Positions 39,391-48,799 of a DNA stretch of 64,000 bases are shown in pieces. The stretch's first letter is position 1. Every line of letters starts with the position of its first letter. This stretch comes from Mycolicibacterium sp. HK-90 (lineage in GTDB: Bacteria; Actinomycetota; Actinomycetes; Mycobacteriales; Mycobacteriaceae), in assembly GCF_030486405.1 (NCBI RefSeq), contig NZ_CP129613.1:2790001-2854000 (forward strand). The letters are read 5' to 3'. Below the pieces are notes generated by a model that was not told the DNA's origin, did not search any database, and saw only the letters and a program-made list of their open reading frames with translations. The translations under genes were made by a program, and so were the position numbers.

Positions 39391-40266
39391 CTAGTCCAGG
39401 GCGACGGACTTCAGCTGAACGTCGAGCGCCGGCTTGCCGTCGCCGCCACCGCCGGCCACGCCAGCCGCGGCGATCTTGTCGAGGGTGGCCAGCCCGGTGT
39501 CGTCGATCTTTCCGAACACCGTGTAGTTCGGCGGAAGCTGCGAATCCTGGTACACCAGGAAGAACTGGCTGCCGTTCGTGTTGGGCCCGGCATTGGCCAT
39601 GGCCAGCGTGCCGCGCGGATAGAGCACCGGCTGCTGCAGCGCGGGATTGTCCGGCTGGTACTGATTGGTCGGGTACTCGTTGGCGAACTGGTAGCCGGGG
39701 CCACCGGTGCCCTGACCGGTCGGATCACCGCACTGCAGCACCGACAGGCCGCCCGTGGTCAGCCGGTGGCACGGGGTGTCGTTGAAGAAGTTCTTCGAGG
39801 CCAGGCTGGCGAAGCTGTTCACCGTGCAGGGCGCCTTGGCGTTGTCGAGCTGCAGCCCGATGTTGCCCTGCGTGGTCACCATGCTGACGCTGATGGTGGC
39901 CGGCTCGGTGGGGACCTTGCCGGTGTGCGGGGGCTCGACCGGCTTGCTGGCCGCGGCTGCGGCCGGGTACTGGCAGTTGGCGCCGAGATCGGCGGGTGCG
40001 ACGAAGGCCGGCAGCTGACCGTCGGCGGCCGGCTCGGCCGGTGTGCCCGACGTCGCCGTGGTGGTGGACGCCGATGCGGTGGTGCTGCCCGAATCCTTGC
40101 TGGTGAACATGAACGTGGCCACGACGGCCGCGATGACCACGACGGCGCCTACCGCGGAGCCCACGATGGTGAAGATGCGTCGTTTGCGTTCCTGGGCGGC
40201 GCGACGCTCCAGCTGGCGTTCCAGCTTGCGCTTGGCCGTCGCACGCCGTTGTTCGTTGGTCGGCAC
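39391..40266 (-). CDS. ppiB: membrane-anchored cyclophilin-type PPIase (PpiB)
   Basis: 291 residues, matching Rv2582 by position next to the glyoxalase II and hisS genes. A basic cytoplasmic N-terminus (EQRRATAKRKLERQLERRAA) is followed by one helix (about 34-56), a Ser/Thr/Ala linker, and an exported cyclophilin domain with GTLAMANAGPNTNGSQFFLVYQD. GTG 40266 is chosen because AAGGAGG lies 8-14 nt before it. It catalyses proline isomerisation of exported proteins. Confidence 0.92.
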   Translation of the reverse strand: MPTNEQRRATAKRKLERQLERRAAQERKRRIFTIVGSAVGAVVVIAAVVATFMFTSKDSGSTTASASTTTATSGTPAEPAADGQLPAFVAPADLGANCQYPAAAAASKPVEPPHTGKVPTEPATISVSMVTTQGNIGLQLDNAKAPCTVNSFASLASKNFFNDTPCHRLTTGGLSVLQCGDPTGQGTGGPGYQFANEYPTNQYQPDNPALQQPVLYPRGTLAMANAGPNTNGSQFFLVYQDSQLPPNYTVFGKIDDTGLATLDKIAAAGVAGGGGDGKPALDVQLKSVALD

Positions 40267-40401
40267 CGCGGCAGTCCTCCTTGTGTGCGGTTGGGGTTGG
40301 TGACGAGTCTGCCAGGCGTTCGGTGCGCCGGAGCTTGCGACCCGCGGGAACCCCAGGTCGGGGCGCGGTGCCGGCCTCGGGCCACGTGGGAAACTGACAG
40401 C

Positions 40402-41085
40402 GTGCTCATTACCGGATTTCCGGCCGGGATGCTGGCGTGCAACTGCTATGTCCTCGCCGAGCGGCCCGGCGCCGACGCGATCGTCGTCGACCCTGGCCAG
40501 CGGGCGATGGACCGGCTGCGCCGCATCCTCGACGAGAACCGGCTGACCCCGGCCGCCGTCCTGCTGACCCACGGTCACGTCGATCACATCTGGTCGGCGC
40601 AGAAGGTGGCCGACACCTATGGCTGCCCGGCCTACATCCACCCCGAGGACCGGTTCATGCTGACCGACCCGATCAAGGGGTTCGGGCCACGCCTTGCCCA
40701 GCTCGCGTTCGGTGTGCTGTTCTCCGAACCCAAACAGCTGGTCGAGTTGGAGTGCGACGGCCAGACGCTCGATTTCGGTGGCGTCTCGGTCACCGTGGAC
40801 CACACGCCTGGGCACACCAGGGGATCGGTGGTGTTCCGGGTGGCCGGCGGCGAGGGCTTCCCGGGATCCAGCGCCGATACCGTGTTCACGGGCGATACGC
40901 TGTTCCGGTCCTCGGTGGGCCGCACCGACCTGCCCGGTGGCAGCGGACGTGACCTGCTCACCTCGATCGTGACAAAGCTGTTGGTACTCGACGACGACAC
41001 CGTGGTATTACCAGGACACGGCCCGAGCTCGACCATCGGGCACGAACGACGTACCAACCCGTTTCTCGAAGGTTTGACTCTGTGA
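40402..41085 (+). CDS. glyoxalase II-like metallo-beta-lactamase-fold hydrolase
   Basis: 227-residue MBL hydrolase corresponding to Rv2581c. The metal motif is H57-x-H59-x-D61-H62 ([11 protein letters not shown]); further ligands are in [10 protein letters not shown] and the FTGDTLF aspartate, with a last His in [10 protein letters not shown]. Relatives hydrolyse thioesters; in mycobacteria the thiol carrier could be mycothiol. GTG 40402 is the first start after the divergent ppiB promoter. Its stop overlaps the GTG of hisS. Confidence 0.9.
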   Translation: MLITGFPAGMLACNCYVLAERPGADAIVVDPGQRAMDRLRRILDENRLTPAAVLLTHGHVDHIWSAQKVADTYGCPAYIHPEDRFMLTDPIKGFGPRLAQLAFGVLFSEPKQLVELECDGQTLDFGGVSVTVDHTPGHTRGSVVFRVAGGEGFPGSSADTVFTGDTLFRSSVGRTDLPGGSGRDLLTSIVTKLLVLDDDTVVLPGHGPSSTIGHERRTNPFLEGLTL

Positions 41086-42344
41086 CTTCTGCATTCCAGG
41101 CGCCCAAGGGCGTGCCCGACTACCTACCACCGGAGTCGGCACAGTTCGTCGCGGTCCGGGACGGTCTGCTGGCCGCGGCGCGACGCGCCGGCTACGGCGA
41201 CATCGAGCTGCCGATCTTCGAGGACACCGCGCTGTTCGCCCGCGGGGTGGGTGAGTCCACCGACGTGGTGTCCAAGGAGATGTACACGTTCGCCGACCGC
41301 GGCGACCGCTCGGTGACGCTGCGCCCGGAGGGCACCGCCGGGGTGATCCGCGCGGTGATCCAGCACCGTCTCGATCGGGGCGCGTTGCCGGTGAAGCTCT
41401 GCTACGCGGGTCCGTTCTTCCGCTACGAACGCCCGCAGGCCGGGCGCTACCGCCAGCTGCAACAGGTGGGCGTGGAGGCCATCGGCATCGACGACCCGGC
41501 GCTGGACGCCGAGGTGATCGCGGTCGCAGACGCCGGGTTCCGTTCACTGGGTCTGGACGGTTTCCGCCTCGAGATCACCTCGCTGGGCGATGACACCTGC
41601 CGCCCCGCGTACCGGGAGCTGCTGCAGGACTTCCTGTTCAAGCTCGATCTCGACGAGGACACCCGGCGTCGCGCCGAGATCAACCCGCTGCGGGTGCTCG
41701 ACGACAAGCGGCCCCACGTGCGGGAGATGACCGCCGATGCGCCGTTGATGCTCGATCACCTGTCCGACAGCGCCAAGGCGCACTTCGAGGTGGTGCTGGC
41801 GCATCTCGATGCCCTCGGGGTGCCGTATGTGATCAACCCGCGGATGGTGCGCGGGCTGGACTACTACACCAAGACCACCTTCGAGTTCGTGCATGACGGG
41901 TTGGGCGCGCAGTCCGGCATCGGCGGCGGCGGCCGCTATGACGGCCTGATGAGTCAGCTCGGCGGCCAGGACGTCTCGGGCATCGGCTTCGGGCTCGGTG
42001 TCGATCGCACCCTGCTGGCGCTGCAGGCCGAGGGCAAGAAGGTGGCCGGGGTCGGAGGTGTCGACGTGTTCGGTGTGCCGCTGGGGGATGCCGCCAAGCT
42101 CGAGCTGGCCAAACTGGCCGCGCGATTGCGGGCCGACGGGGTCCGGGTGGATCTGGCCTACGGTGACCGCGGGCTCAAGGGCGCGATGAAGGCCGCCGAC
42201 CGCTCGGGGGCCAAGTACGCCCTGGTGGCCGGCGACCGCGACATCGAGGCCGGCACCGTCGGGCTCAAGGACCTGTCGACCGGTGAGCAGGTCGACGTGC
42301 CCGCCGATTCCGTTGTCGCCGAGGTGCTTTCCCGCCTCGCCTGA
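41082..42344 (+). CDS. hisS: histidyl-tRNA synthetase
   Basis: 420-residue class II synthetase charging tRNA-His. Motif 1/2 regions ([18 protein letters not shown] and [26 protein letters not shown]), the His-specific loops ([34 protein letters not shown]) and motif 3 ([15 protein letters not shown]) are complete. The C-terminal anticodon-binding domain begins at about 325. GTG 41082 overlaps the upstream stop (GTGA). A palindromic repeat begins 13 nt after its stop. Confidence 0.97.
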   Translation: MTSAFQAPKGVPDYLPPESAQFVAVRDGLLAAARRAGYGDIELPIFEDTALFARGVGESTDVVSKEMYTFADRGDRSVTLRPEGTAGVIRAVIQHRLDRGALPVKLCYAGPFFRYERPQAGRYRQLQQVGVEAIGIDDPALDAEVIAVADAGFRSLGLDGFRLEITSLGDDTCRPAYRELLQDFLFKLDLDEDTRRRAEINPLRVLDDKRPHVREMTADAPLMLDHLSDSAKAHFEVVLAHLDALGVPYVINPRMVRGLDYYTKTTFEFVHDGLGAQSGIGGGGRYDGLMSQLGGQDVSGIGFGLGVDRTLLALQAEGKKVAGVGGVDVFGVPLGDAAKLELAKLAARLRADGVRVDLAYGDRGLKGAMKAADRSGAKYALVAGDRDIEAGTVGLKDLSTGEQVDVPADSVVAEVLSRLA

Positions 42345-42357
42345 CCCTTTGCACCGG

Positions 42358-42414
42358 GAGCGTGCGTGTCTGCCGGCCGCCGCGCCGTCAAACGTCGGCA
42401 TTCTGCGCACGCTC
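42358..42414. repeat. 57-bp imperfect palindrome, copy R1
   Basis: The ends GAGCGTGCG (42358-42366) and CGCACGCTC (42406-42414) are perfect 9-bp inverted arms. The interior shares blocks with R2 (45149-45205 read on the minus strand): TGTCTG, CCGCC..CAAACG and GCATT-TGCG. It lies between the hisS stop and a gene start, just before a -10-like TACAGT at 42420-42425. Confidence 0.6.
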
Positions 42415-42430
42415 GTCGTTACAGTGATCC

Positions 42431-43423
42431 ATGCCGTTGATCGCGCTCGAAGAGCACTACGCCTGGGATCCCGCCAGCGCCGGCAATGTCGTGGGCACCT
42501 GGCTGCGCTCCCACAACCCAACCGGGTATGAGCGGCTGTACGACCGGTCGACGCTGCGGCTCGACCAGATGGACGCGGCCGGGATCGATTTCCAGATCCT
42601 GTCGCTGTTCGATCCCGGTGTCCAGGATGAGACGGACGTGGCCCGCGCCATCGACCTGGCGCGGCGGGCCAATGACGACCTCGCCGAAACTGTGCGATCG
42701 CAGCCCGCTCGGTTCGGCGGTTTCGCGACCCTGGCGACCCAGGATCCCGCCGCCGCGGCTGCCGAGTTCGAGCGTGCCGTCACAGAATTGGGCCTCGTCG
42801 GCGGGTTGATCAATGGGCACTGCCAGGGCCGCTATCTCGACGATCTGGAGTATCAGGGGCTGTTCGAATGTGCGCAGGAGTTGGGCGCGCCGATCTACCT
42901 GCACCCGACGACGCCGCACCCCGCCGTCATGGATGCCTGGTTCGCGCCGTACGTGGGCGAGGGTCTGCACCTGGCGTCCTGGGGTTTCGCCGCGGAGACG
43001 GGCACGCATGTGCTGCGGTTGATCTACGCGGGGCTGTTCGACAAGTTCCCCCGGCTGCAGATGGTCATCGGCCACCTCGGCGAGATGCTGCCGTTCGCGG
43101 CCTACCGGATCGACCGGTATTACGGCCTGGGCGGCGACGCCGATGCCAGTCACCGTCTGCAACGGCCGCCGTCGGAGTATCTGCGCACCAACTTCCATGT
43201 CACGACGAGCGGCAACTTCTGTCCGTCGGCCTTCCGGTGCACGCTCGATGTGATGGGCGCCGACCGGGTGATGTTCTCGGTCGACTATCCGATGGACGAC
43301 AACGTGGCCGGCGCCCGATTTCTCGCGGAATACCCGATGGATGACCCGACGCGGCGAAAAGTCAGTTCCGAGAACGCGATCCGTTTGTTCGGCGACCGCC
43401 TGCCCGTTCATCTCGGAGATTAG
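42431..43423 (+). CDS. ACMSD/gamma-resorcylate decarboxylase-family amidohydrolase
   Basis: 330-residue TIM-barrel metalloenzyme. The N-terminal ALEEHYAW (Glu8, His9 region), HP in PIYLHPTTPHP, the VIGHLGEMLPF His and the late SVDYPMDDN Asp match the metal-binding pattern of hydroxybenzoate decarboxylases of the amidohydrolase-2 family. It may decarboxylate or hydrate an aromatic acid; the substrate is unresolved. A -10-like TACAGT 5 nt before the ATG suggests a leaderless transcript. Its stop overlaps that of the convergent MBL gene by 4 nt. Confidence 0.88.
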   Translation: MPLIALEEHYAWDPASAGNVVGTWLRSHNPTGYERLYDRSTLRLDQMDAAGIDFQILSLFDPGVQDETDVARAIDLARRANDDLAETVRSQPARFGGFATLATQDPAAAAAEFERAVTELGLVGGLINGHCQGRYLDDLEYQGLFECAQELGAPIYLHPTTPHPAVMDAWFAPYVGEGLHLASWGFAAETGTHVLRLIYAGLFDKFPRLQMVIGHLGEMLPFAAYRIDRYYGLGGDADASHRLQRPPSEYLRTNFHVTTSGNFCPSAFRCTLDVMGADRVMFSVDYPMDDNVAGARFLAEYPMDDPTRRKVSSENAIRLFGDRLPVHLGD

Positions 43424-44541
43424 AGGGCGAACACCTGTCCGTCCCGGGCCACTGTGATCTTGCCGGAATAGTTCTTGCCGATGGCCTCGAGCCATTGGGA
43501 GTCGGGCAGGTCGGTCGGCGAATAATGGCTCAGCACCACGTGTTTGGCATTGGCCGCGGCGGCGACTTCGCCGACCTGTTCGGCTGAGGTGTGGGAGTTC
43601 TTCAGGTAATTGGGCGGGAACCTGTTGTGGTAGTAGGCGTCGTCGAGGCTGAACTGAGCCTCGTGCACCAGGATGTCGGTGTCTTTGGCGAGCGCGATCA
43701 GATTGTCCGACTTGGTCGTATCGCCCGAGAACGTGACGGATTTCCCGGCCTCCTTGAGGTCGAAACGGAAGCCGAAGGCTGGGTAGACGTCGTAGTGGGA
43801 GACGAGAGTGGCGGTGACGACGACGTTGTCGTCCGACATCACCGGGAACGGGGCGGTTTTGGGCGATCTGTTTCGGTAGTCCGAGCCCGGGGGCACCGCG
43901 ATCTCGACGACGTCGATCAGATCCTGGATGTCGTCGACGCCCATGTCGCGGATGAAGATGTTGCTGGTATAGGCATACGCCTGCAGCAGCGCCTTGGTGG
44001 TGGCGGCCAGACCGGGTGACGGGTTGGCGGGTTCGATGGTCGCCGGGTCTGGGTTGCCGACCTGACTGGCCGGCAGGCCGCCGGCCGGGCCGGGACCGTA
44101 GACGGTGACCGGTGCCTTGCCCGGCGCGGCCGTGTAGCCGCCGGAGAGGAAGAAGCTGTAGTAGTCGACGATGTGATCGGTGTGCAGGTGCGTGATGAAC
44201 ATGCTCTTCAAGTCGTCGAACATGAAGCCCGCGTCGGTGAACGCGTTCAGCGAGCCCAATCCGCAGTCGATTTCATAGACATCGCCGCCGACCTTGAGCG
44301 CCGACGAGACGCCGGTCCGGTTCGGCACCGGTGGCGGACCGGCCTGGATGCCGAGGGTGACCAAGGCGTTCTCGGGCATCGCGGGCGTTGCCTTCGGCGG
44401 CTCGGCCGAACCGCAGGCAGATGCGCTGAGAACGGCGCCGCCGACGACTGCCGACATCGAGGCCGCCAGCATGGATCGCCTGGAAATCGATGTTGGCTCG
44501 GGGGAGTCGTGACCACCGCAGGCGCATTGCACGCTCGTCAC
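43420..44541 (-). CDS. Tat-exported lipoprotein of the RNase Z/MBL fold
   Basis: 373 residues. The N-terminus has a twin-arginine motif SRRSMLAA (Arg21-Arg22) and a lipobox-like LSASAC (Cys43), so the folded enzyme is probably exported by Tat and lipid-anchored. The mature domain has THLHTDHIVDYYS (HxHxDH at 118-123), the SGDT aspartate, and a C-terminal VVLSHYSP His. The layout resembles RNase Z/arylsulfatase-like hydrolases; the exported location points to a sulfatase or lactonase-type activity rather than RNA processing. GTG 44541 is the assumed start; no clear SD. Confidence 0.85.
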   Translation of the reverse strand: MTSVQCACGGHDSPEPTSISRRSMLAASMSAVVGGAVLSASACGSAEPPKATPAMPENALVTLGIQAGPPPVPNRTGVSSALKVGGDVYEIDCGLGSLNAFTDAGFMFDDLKSMFITHLHTDHIVDYYSFFLSGGYTAAPGKAPVTVYGPGPAGGLPASQVGNPDPATIEPANPSPGLAATTKALLQAYAYTSNIFIRDMGVDDIQDLIDVVEIAVPPGSDYRNRSPKTAPFPVMSDDNVVVTATLVSHYDVYPAFGFRFDLKEAGKSVTFSGDTTKSDNLIALAKDTDILVHEAQFSLDDAYYHNRFPPNYLKNSHTSAEQVGEVAAAANAKHVVLSHYSPTDLPDSQWLEAIGKNYSGKITVARDGQVFAL

Positions 44542-44575
44542 GTTAGCTGGATTTCGTTTGCTGGGTGAGGTTTTC

Positions 44576-45121
44576 TCAGCGGCCGTGCACCACGGCGGTC
44601 AGTACGGCATCGAGGTCGCCGATGCCCCCGGAGAACGGGTTGCCCCGCTTCAGGATCCAGTCGCCGTTGGGCGTGGTGGCGACGAGCTTCGGCGAACTCG
44701 AGCCGATTTGCATCCGGCGCTGGAACTGCACTTGTGGGAGCGGGGCCACCACCGCGCCGTCGGCGTCGGTGAACACACCGTGGGCCCGGTCGAACACCGC
44801 CACCGGCCGGTAGTCGGTGAGCGGCCGCCTGCCGTTGGCCTTGATCCGTCGTACCGCCACCGCCGTGGCGGCCGCGAACACCAGGCCGACGGCCACGAAC
44901 ACCGCGCTCACCACAGGCGGGATGTCAGACCTGCCGCCGGCGGAGACGGCCAGGGTGACGGCACCGAACCCGCCGAACACCACCGCCAGTACGCCGAGGA
45001 CGAACGCCGTCGTCGCCAGCGGGCCGGTGCCCCGGTCGATGACGAGGACGAGCGGGCCCTGCTCGGCCACCACCGCTCCGCCGGTCTCAGCGAGGACCCG
45101 GGGCTGGACGGGCTCGGTCAT
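44576..45121 (-). CDS. hypothetical membrane protein
   Basis: 181 residues. Two predicted helices lie at about 33-58 and 70-92, followed by a soluble C-terminal part (about 100-181) with a PH-like strand pattern (RPVAVFDRAHGVFTDADGAVVAPLPQVQFQRRM). No named family recognised. ATG 45121 is the first good start after the R2 palindrome. It is upstream of the Tat MBL gene on the same strand with 34 nt between, so co-transcription is likely. Confidence 0.7.
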   Translation of the reverse strand: MTEPVQPRVLAETGGAVVAEQGPLVLVIDRGTGPLATTAFVLGVLAVVFGGFGAVTLAVSAGGRSDIPPVVSAVFVAVGLVFAAATAVAVRRIKANGRRPLTDYRPVAVFDRAHGVFTDADGAVVAPLPQVQFQRRMQIGSSSPKLVATTPNGDWILKRGNPFSGGIGDLDAVLTAVVHGR

Positions 45122-45144
45122 GTTCGAAGTGTGCCCGTCAATCC

Positions 45145-45209
45145 CCGCGAGCGTCCGCAAAATGCACGCGTTTGGCGGCGTGTCGGCGTACAGACACGGT
45201 CGCTCGCGG
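45145..45209. repeat. 57-bp imperfect palindrome, copy R2
   Basis: The core is 45149-45205, exactly as long as R1. The arms CCGCGAGCGTCCG (45145-45157) and CGGTCGCTCGCGG (45197-45209) pair at 12 of 13 positions. Compared with R1, arm bases differ on both sides in a mostly compensatory way (TGCG/CGCA in R1 versus CCG/CGG here). It lies between the urtE stop and the start of the 45121 gene. Confidence 0.6.
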
Positions 45210-45237
45210 TGGAGGGGGATCGGGGCAGAGCAGGGGG

Positions 45238-45930
45238 TCAGATGGCCATGGCGGCGCGGACGTCGGCCTCGGAGGCCGAGCCGCCGGTGCCGGTCGAGGT
45301 GATCCGGCCCGACTCCAGGATGTAGTAGCGCTGGGCGGATTCCAGCGCGAACCCGATGTGCTGCTCCACCAACAACACCCCGAGATCGCCGCGGGCCGTC
45401 AGTGACGTGATCGCGGCCTCGATCTCGGCCACGACCGAGGGCTGGATGCCTTCGGTGGGCTCGTCGAGGATCAGGCACTTCGGCGAGGTGATCAAGGCGC
45501 GGGCGATCGCGAGCTGCTGACGTTGCCCACCGGAGAGCAGACCGGCCCGCCGGGGGAGCAGCTCCTTGAGGGCCGGGAACAGATCCAGCTGTTCGTCGAT
45601 CAGGGCCTTACCGTTGCGCCGGCCATCGGCGACCACCTGGAGATTCTCCGCGGTGGTCAGCTGGCCGAAGGACTGCTGGCCCTGTGGCACATATGCCAGG
45701 CCGCGGGCGACCCGGGCGCTCGGGCGCAGTTTGGTGATGTCCTCGCCGCCGAAAAGCACCTTGCCCGCAGTGCATTTCAGCAGCCCGACGGCCGCGCGCA
45801 GCAGTGTCGTCTTGCCGGCGCCGTTGTGACCCATCACCGCGGCGACCCCGTCGGACGGCACGACGATGCTCGCCCCGTGGATCACCTCCGAGCGGCCGTA
45901 CCCGGTTCGGACGTCGAGCATTTCGAGCAT
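45238..45930 (-). CDS. urtE: urea ABC transporter ATPase UrtE
   Basis: 230-residue ABC ATPase. Walker A is MGHNGAGKTT, the signature is LLSGGQRQQLAIARAL and Walker B is CLILDEPTEGIQP, the last being typical of the UrtE/LivF group. ATG 45930 shares one base with the urtD stop (TGATG). Together with UrtD it drives UrtBC. Confidence 0.94.
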   Translation of the reverse strand: MLEMLDVRTGYGRSEVIHGASIVVPSDGVAAVMGHNGAGKTTLLRAAVGLLKCTAGKVLFGGEDITKLRPSARVARGLAYVPQGQQSFGQLTTAENLQVVADGRRNGKALIDEQLDLFPALKELLPRRAGLLSGGQRQQLAIARALITSPKCLILDEPTEGIQPSVVAEIEAAITSLTARGDLGVLLVEQHIGFALESAQRYYILESGRITSTGTGGSASEADVRAAMAI

Positions 45931-46754
45931 CAGGAGATTCCTTCCACGCCGGCCGCGGCGGTGCCGAGATAGACCTCTTGGACCTTGGGGTTGGCCTGAA
46001 CCTCGGCCACCGAACCCTCGGCGATCACCTGGCCGCGAGCGAGGACCGTCACCGAGGTCGCGAATGCCCGCATGAAATCCATGTCGTGCTCGACCACCAC
46101 CACGGTCCGGGCTCCGCCGATACGGCGCAACAGGTTTCCGGTTTCCTCGCGCTCCTCGTGGCTCATCCCGGCCACCGGTTCGTCGAGCAACAGCACATCG
46201 GCGTTCTGCACCAGCAGCATGCCGATCTCCAGCCATTGTTTCTGGCCGTGAGCCAGGATGCCGGCCGGTTGGTCGGCCAGATCCGCCAGCCCGGTGGTCT
46301 CCAGTGCCTCCTCGATGGCGGGCAGGATGCCGTGCCGCCGGCGCAGGAGCGTCCAGGGGGAGCGGCCGGCGCCGGCCGCGATGTCGAGGTTCTGCAGCAC
46401 GGTCAGTTGCTCGAACACACTCGCGGTCTGAAATGTGCGCCCGACACCCTGCCGCGCGATCTGGTGCACCTTCTTGCCGAGCAGTTCCACCCCGGATTTG
46501 TTCACCGAACCCGTGGCCCTCACCAGGCCGGTGATGGCGTCGATGACGGTTGTCTTGCCCGCACCGTTGGGGCCGATCAGAAACCGCAGGTCTCCCTGGA
46601 ACAGGGTCAGGTCCACCTCGCTGACCGCCTTGAACCCGTCGAAATCGACTGTCAGGCCCCGGACTTCGAGATACTCCGCACCCATGCCGGCGTTGCCGCC
46701 GGCGACGGGTTCCGGGCTCTGGTCCGGCTCGGTCACGGCCTCGGTTCCGGTCAC
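45930..46754 (-). CDS. urtD: urea ABC transporter ATPase UrtD
   Basis: 274-residue ABC ATPase. Walker A is IGPNGAGKTT; the signature is LAHGQKQWLEIGMLL, where the first residues differ from LSGGQ as is usual in UrtD; Walker B is VLLLDEPVAGMSHEE. An N-terminal extension of about 28 residues precedes the fold. GTG 46754 overlaps the urtC stop (GTGA); coding capacity upstream belongs to urtC. Confidence 0.93.
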   Translation of the reverse strand: MTGTEAVTEPDQSPEPVAGGNAGMGAEYLEVRGLTVDFDGFKAVSEVDLTLFQGDLRFLIGPNGAGKTTVIDAITGLVRATGSVNKSGVELLGKKVHQIARQGVGRTFQTASVFEQLTVLQNLDIAAGAGRSPWTLLRRRHGILPAIEEALETTGLADLADQPAGILAHGQKQWLEIGMLLVQNADVLLLDEPVAGMSHEEREETGNLLRRIGGARTVVVVEHDMDFMRAFATSVTVLARGQVIAEGSVAEVQANPKVQEVYLGTAAAGVEGIS

Positions 46755-47902
46755 GATGCGGCGCCTACTTTCTCGTTGTCGGGGTCGGTGTCCGGTGTCG
46801 TCTCGGGATCGGACACCACGGGTTCCGCTGCGGTGGAGCGCTTGCGCCGCCACCTGCCGAACAGGACCCCGAGCCCGGCCAACCCGGCGGGGAAGAATCC
46901 GACGACGACGATGAACAACAGCCCCTGGGCGTAGATCCATCCGGACGGAAAGCGTTCGGAGAACAGGGTTTGCGCCCACGCCACCCCGATGGCGCCGAGA
47001 ACCGGACCGAGCAGTGTGGTGCGCCCACCGATCGCCACTCCGATCAGGAACGCGATGGACGGCACGATGCCGACTTGCGACGGTGCGATGAAGCCGACGA
47101 TCGGCACGAACAGGGCGCCGGCGATGCTGGCGAACAACGCGGCCAGCGTGTAGGCCACGACCTTGATGTTGGCCGGGTCGTAACCCAGGAACCGCACACG
47201 TTCTTCACCGTCGCGCACGGCGACCAGTAATTCGCCGTACCGGCTGTACATCAGCTGGCGCACCAACGCCACCACGATCAGCAGCGTGGCCGCCGCGATG
47301 AAGTACACCATCCGCTTGTTGGCGGGGTCGTTGAGGTTGAACCCGAAGAAGGTGCGGAAGTTGGTCAGCCCGTTGCTGCCGCCCAGGCTGGTCTGACCGA
47401 CCAGCAGGATCGCCAACGCGGCGGCCAGTGCCTGCGACAGGATCGCGAAGTAGGCGCCCTTGACCCGCCGCTTGAACACCCCGAAGCCGAGCAGGGCGGC
47501 GATTCCGGTCGGGATCACCAGGATTGCCAGCAGCGCGAACGCCGGAGAAGCGAATGGCTCCCAATACCCCGGCAGTTCACGTACGCCGGCGATCTGCATG
47601 AAGTCGGGAACGTCGTGCCCGCGGATCTGGGCGTCGGCGACCTTGAGGTGCATGCCCATCAGGTAGCCGCCCAGACCGAAGAACACGCCCTGGCCGAGTA
47701 CCAGCATTCCGCCTCGGCCCCAGGCCAATCCGATGCCCGCCGCCACGATCGCGAAGCACAGGAACTTGCCGAGCAGGCTGAGCCGGAAATCCGACAGCAC
47801 CGCCGGCGCCACCCCGAAGAGGAACACGGCGGCGATGCCGAACCCGGCCCAGGTCTGCCACCGGCCCAGGCGGGTCCGTAGGTCTTGTGTCAGCGCGCTC
47901 AT
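46751..47902 (-). CDS. urtC: urea ABC transporter permease UrtC
   Basis: 383-residue LivM-type permease with about 9-10 helices. AWGRGGMLVLGQGVFFGLGGYLMGMHL and the YSRYGELLVAVRDGEERVRFLGYDPANIKVVAYTLAALFASIAGAL block (the LivM/UrtC coupling region) are present. An acidic, disordered C-terminus follows about residue 350. ATG 47902 overlaps the urtB stop (ATGA). Confidence 0.93.
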   Translation of the reverse strand: MSALTQDLRTRLGRWQTWAGFGIAAVFLFGVAPAVLSDFRLSLLGKFLCFAIVAAGIGLAWGRGGMLVLGQGVFFGLGGYLMGMHLKVADAQIRGHDVPDFMQIAGVRELPGYWEPFASPAFALLAILVIPTGIAALLGFGVFKRRVKGAYFAILSQALAAALAILLVGQTSLGGSNGLTNFRTFFGFNLNDPANKRMVYFIAAATLLIVVALVRQLMYSRYGELLVAVRDGEERVRFLGYDPANIKVVAYTLAALFASIAGALFVPIVGFIAPSQVGIVPSIAFLIGVAIGGRTTLLGPVLGAIGVAWAQTLFSERFPSGWIYAQGLLFIVVVGFFPAGLAGLGVLFGRWRRKRSTAAEPVVSDPETTPDTDPDNEKVGAAS

Positions 47903-48783
47903 GCCAAGCTCCTGGTCCGGACCGTGAACAAGCCCTGTGGGCGTACCTGCAGGAAGATCACGATGACGACGAACACGATCACCTTGGCCAGCGACGCCGT
48001 GGTGCTGTACTCGATGAACGAGTTCAGGAAACCCAGGGCCAGGGCGGCGATCACGGTGCCCTTGATCTGGCCGAGTCCGCCGACCACGACCACCAGGAAC
48101 GCGTCGATCAAAAAGCTCTGGCCGATGGTCGGACTGGTGGAGCCGATCAGGGTCAGGGCCACCCCCGCGACCGCCGCCAGGCCGGATCCGATGAAGAACG
48201 TGGTGATGTCGGTTCGGCGGGACGAGATGCCGCTGGTCTCGGCCAGGTCCCGGTTCTGCACCACCGCCCGGATCCGCCGCCCCATCGGGCTGGTCTTCAG
48301 CACGGTCGCGAGTACCGCCACGCACACGATCGCCAGCACCAGGATGAAGATGCGGGTCTTGGGCACCACCGCGCCGAGGATTTCGACGCCACCCGAGAGC
48401 CACTCCGGTGCAACGACGTTGACCGCGGGTGCGCCGAAGATGTCGCGGGCCACCTGCTGCAGGATCAGCCCGACGCCGAAGGTGACCAGCAGCGTGTCCA
48501 GCGGCCGGCCGTACATCCGCTGGATCAGGGTCACCTCGAGCAGTGCGCCCATGGCACCGCCGACGAGGAACCCGACGACCAGGGAGAACAACAGTGAGGC
48601 ACCGGCATTGGTGATGATCTGCTGCACCACGTAGGCGGTATAGCAGCCGGCCATGATGAACTCGCCGTGCGCCATGTTGATGACGCCCATCTGGCCGAAG
48701 GTCAGGGAAAGGCCCAGTGCCGCCAGCAACAGGATCGAGCCGAGGCTCAATCCTGTTGCCAGCTGGCCGATGAGGATGTCCAT
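47899..48783 (-). CDS. urtB: urea ABC transporter permease UrtB
   Basis: 294-residue LivH-type permease. The typical ALGLSLTFGQMGVINMAHGEFIMAGCYTAYVVQ start, the FLVGGAMGALLEVTLIQRMYGRPLDTLLVTFGVGLILQQ coupling region and the Asn/Gln-rich YSTTASLAKVIVFVVIVIFL end identify it. It starts 17 nt after the urtA stop in the same operon. Confidence 0.93.
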   Translation of the reverse strand: MDILIGQLATGLSLGSILLLAALGLSLTFGQMGVINMAHGEFIMAGCYTAYVVQQIITNAGASLLFSLVVGFLVGGAMGALLEVTLIQRMYGRPLDTLLVTFGVGLILQQVARDIFGAPAVNVVAPEWLSGGVEILGAVVPKTRIFILVLAIVCVAVLATVLKTSPMGRRIRAVVQNRDLAETSGISSRRTDITTFFIGSGLAAVAGVALTLIGSTSPTIGQSFLIDAFLVVVVGGLGQIKGTVIAALALGFLNSFIEYSTTASLAKVIVFVVIVIFLQVRPQGLFTVRTRSLA

Positions 48784-48799
48784 GCGTGGTTGATTCCCG

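Noticed and set aside
43420..43423. Overlapping stop codons of convergent genes as a special regulatory overlap
   Set aside because: A 4-nt convergent overlap is ordinary in compact genomes.
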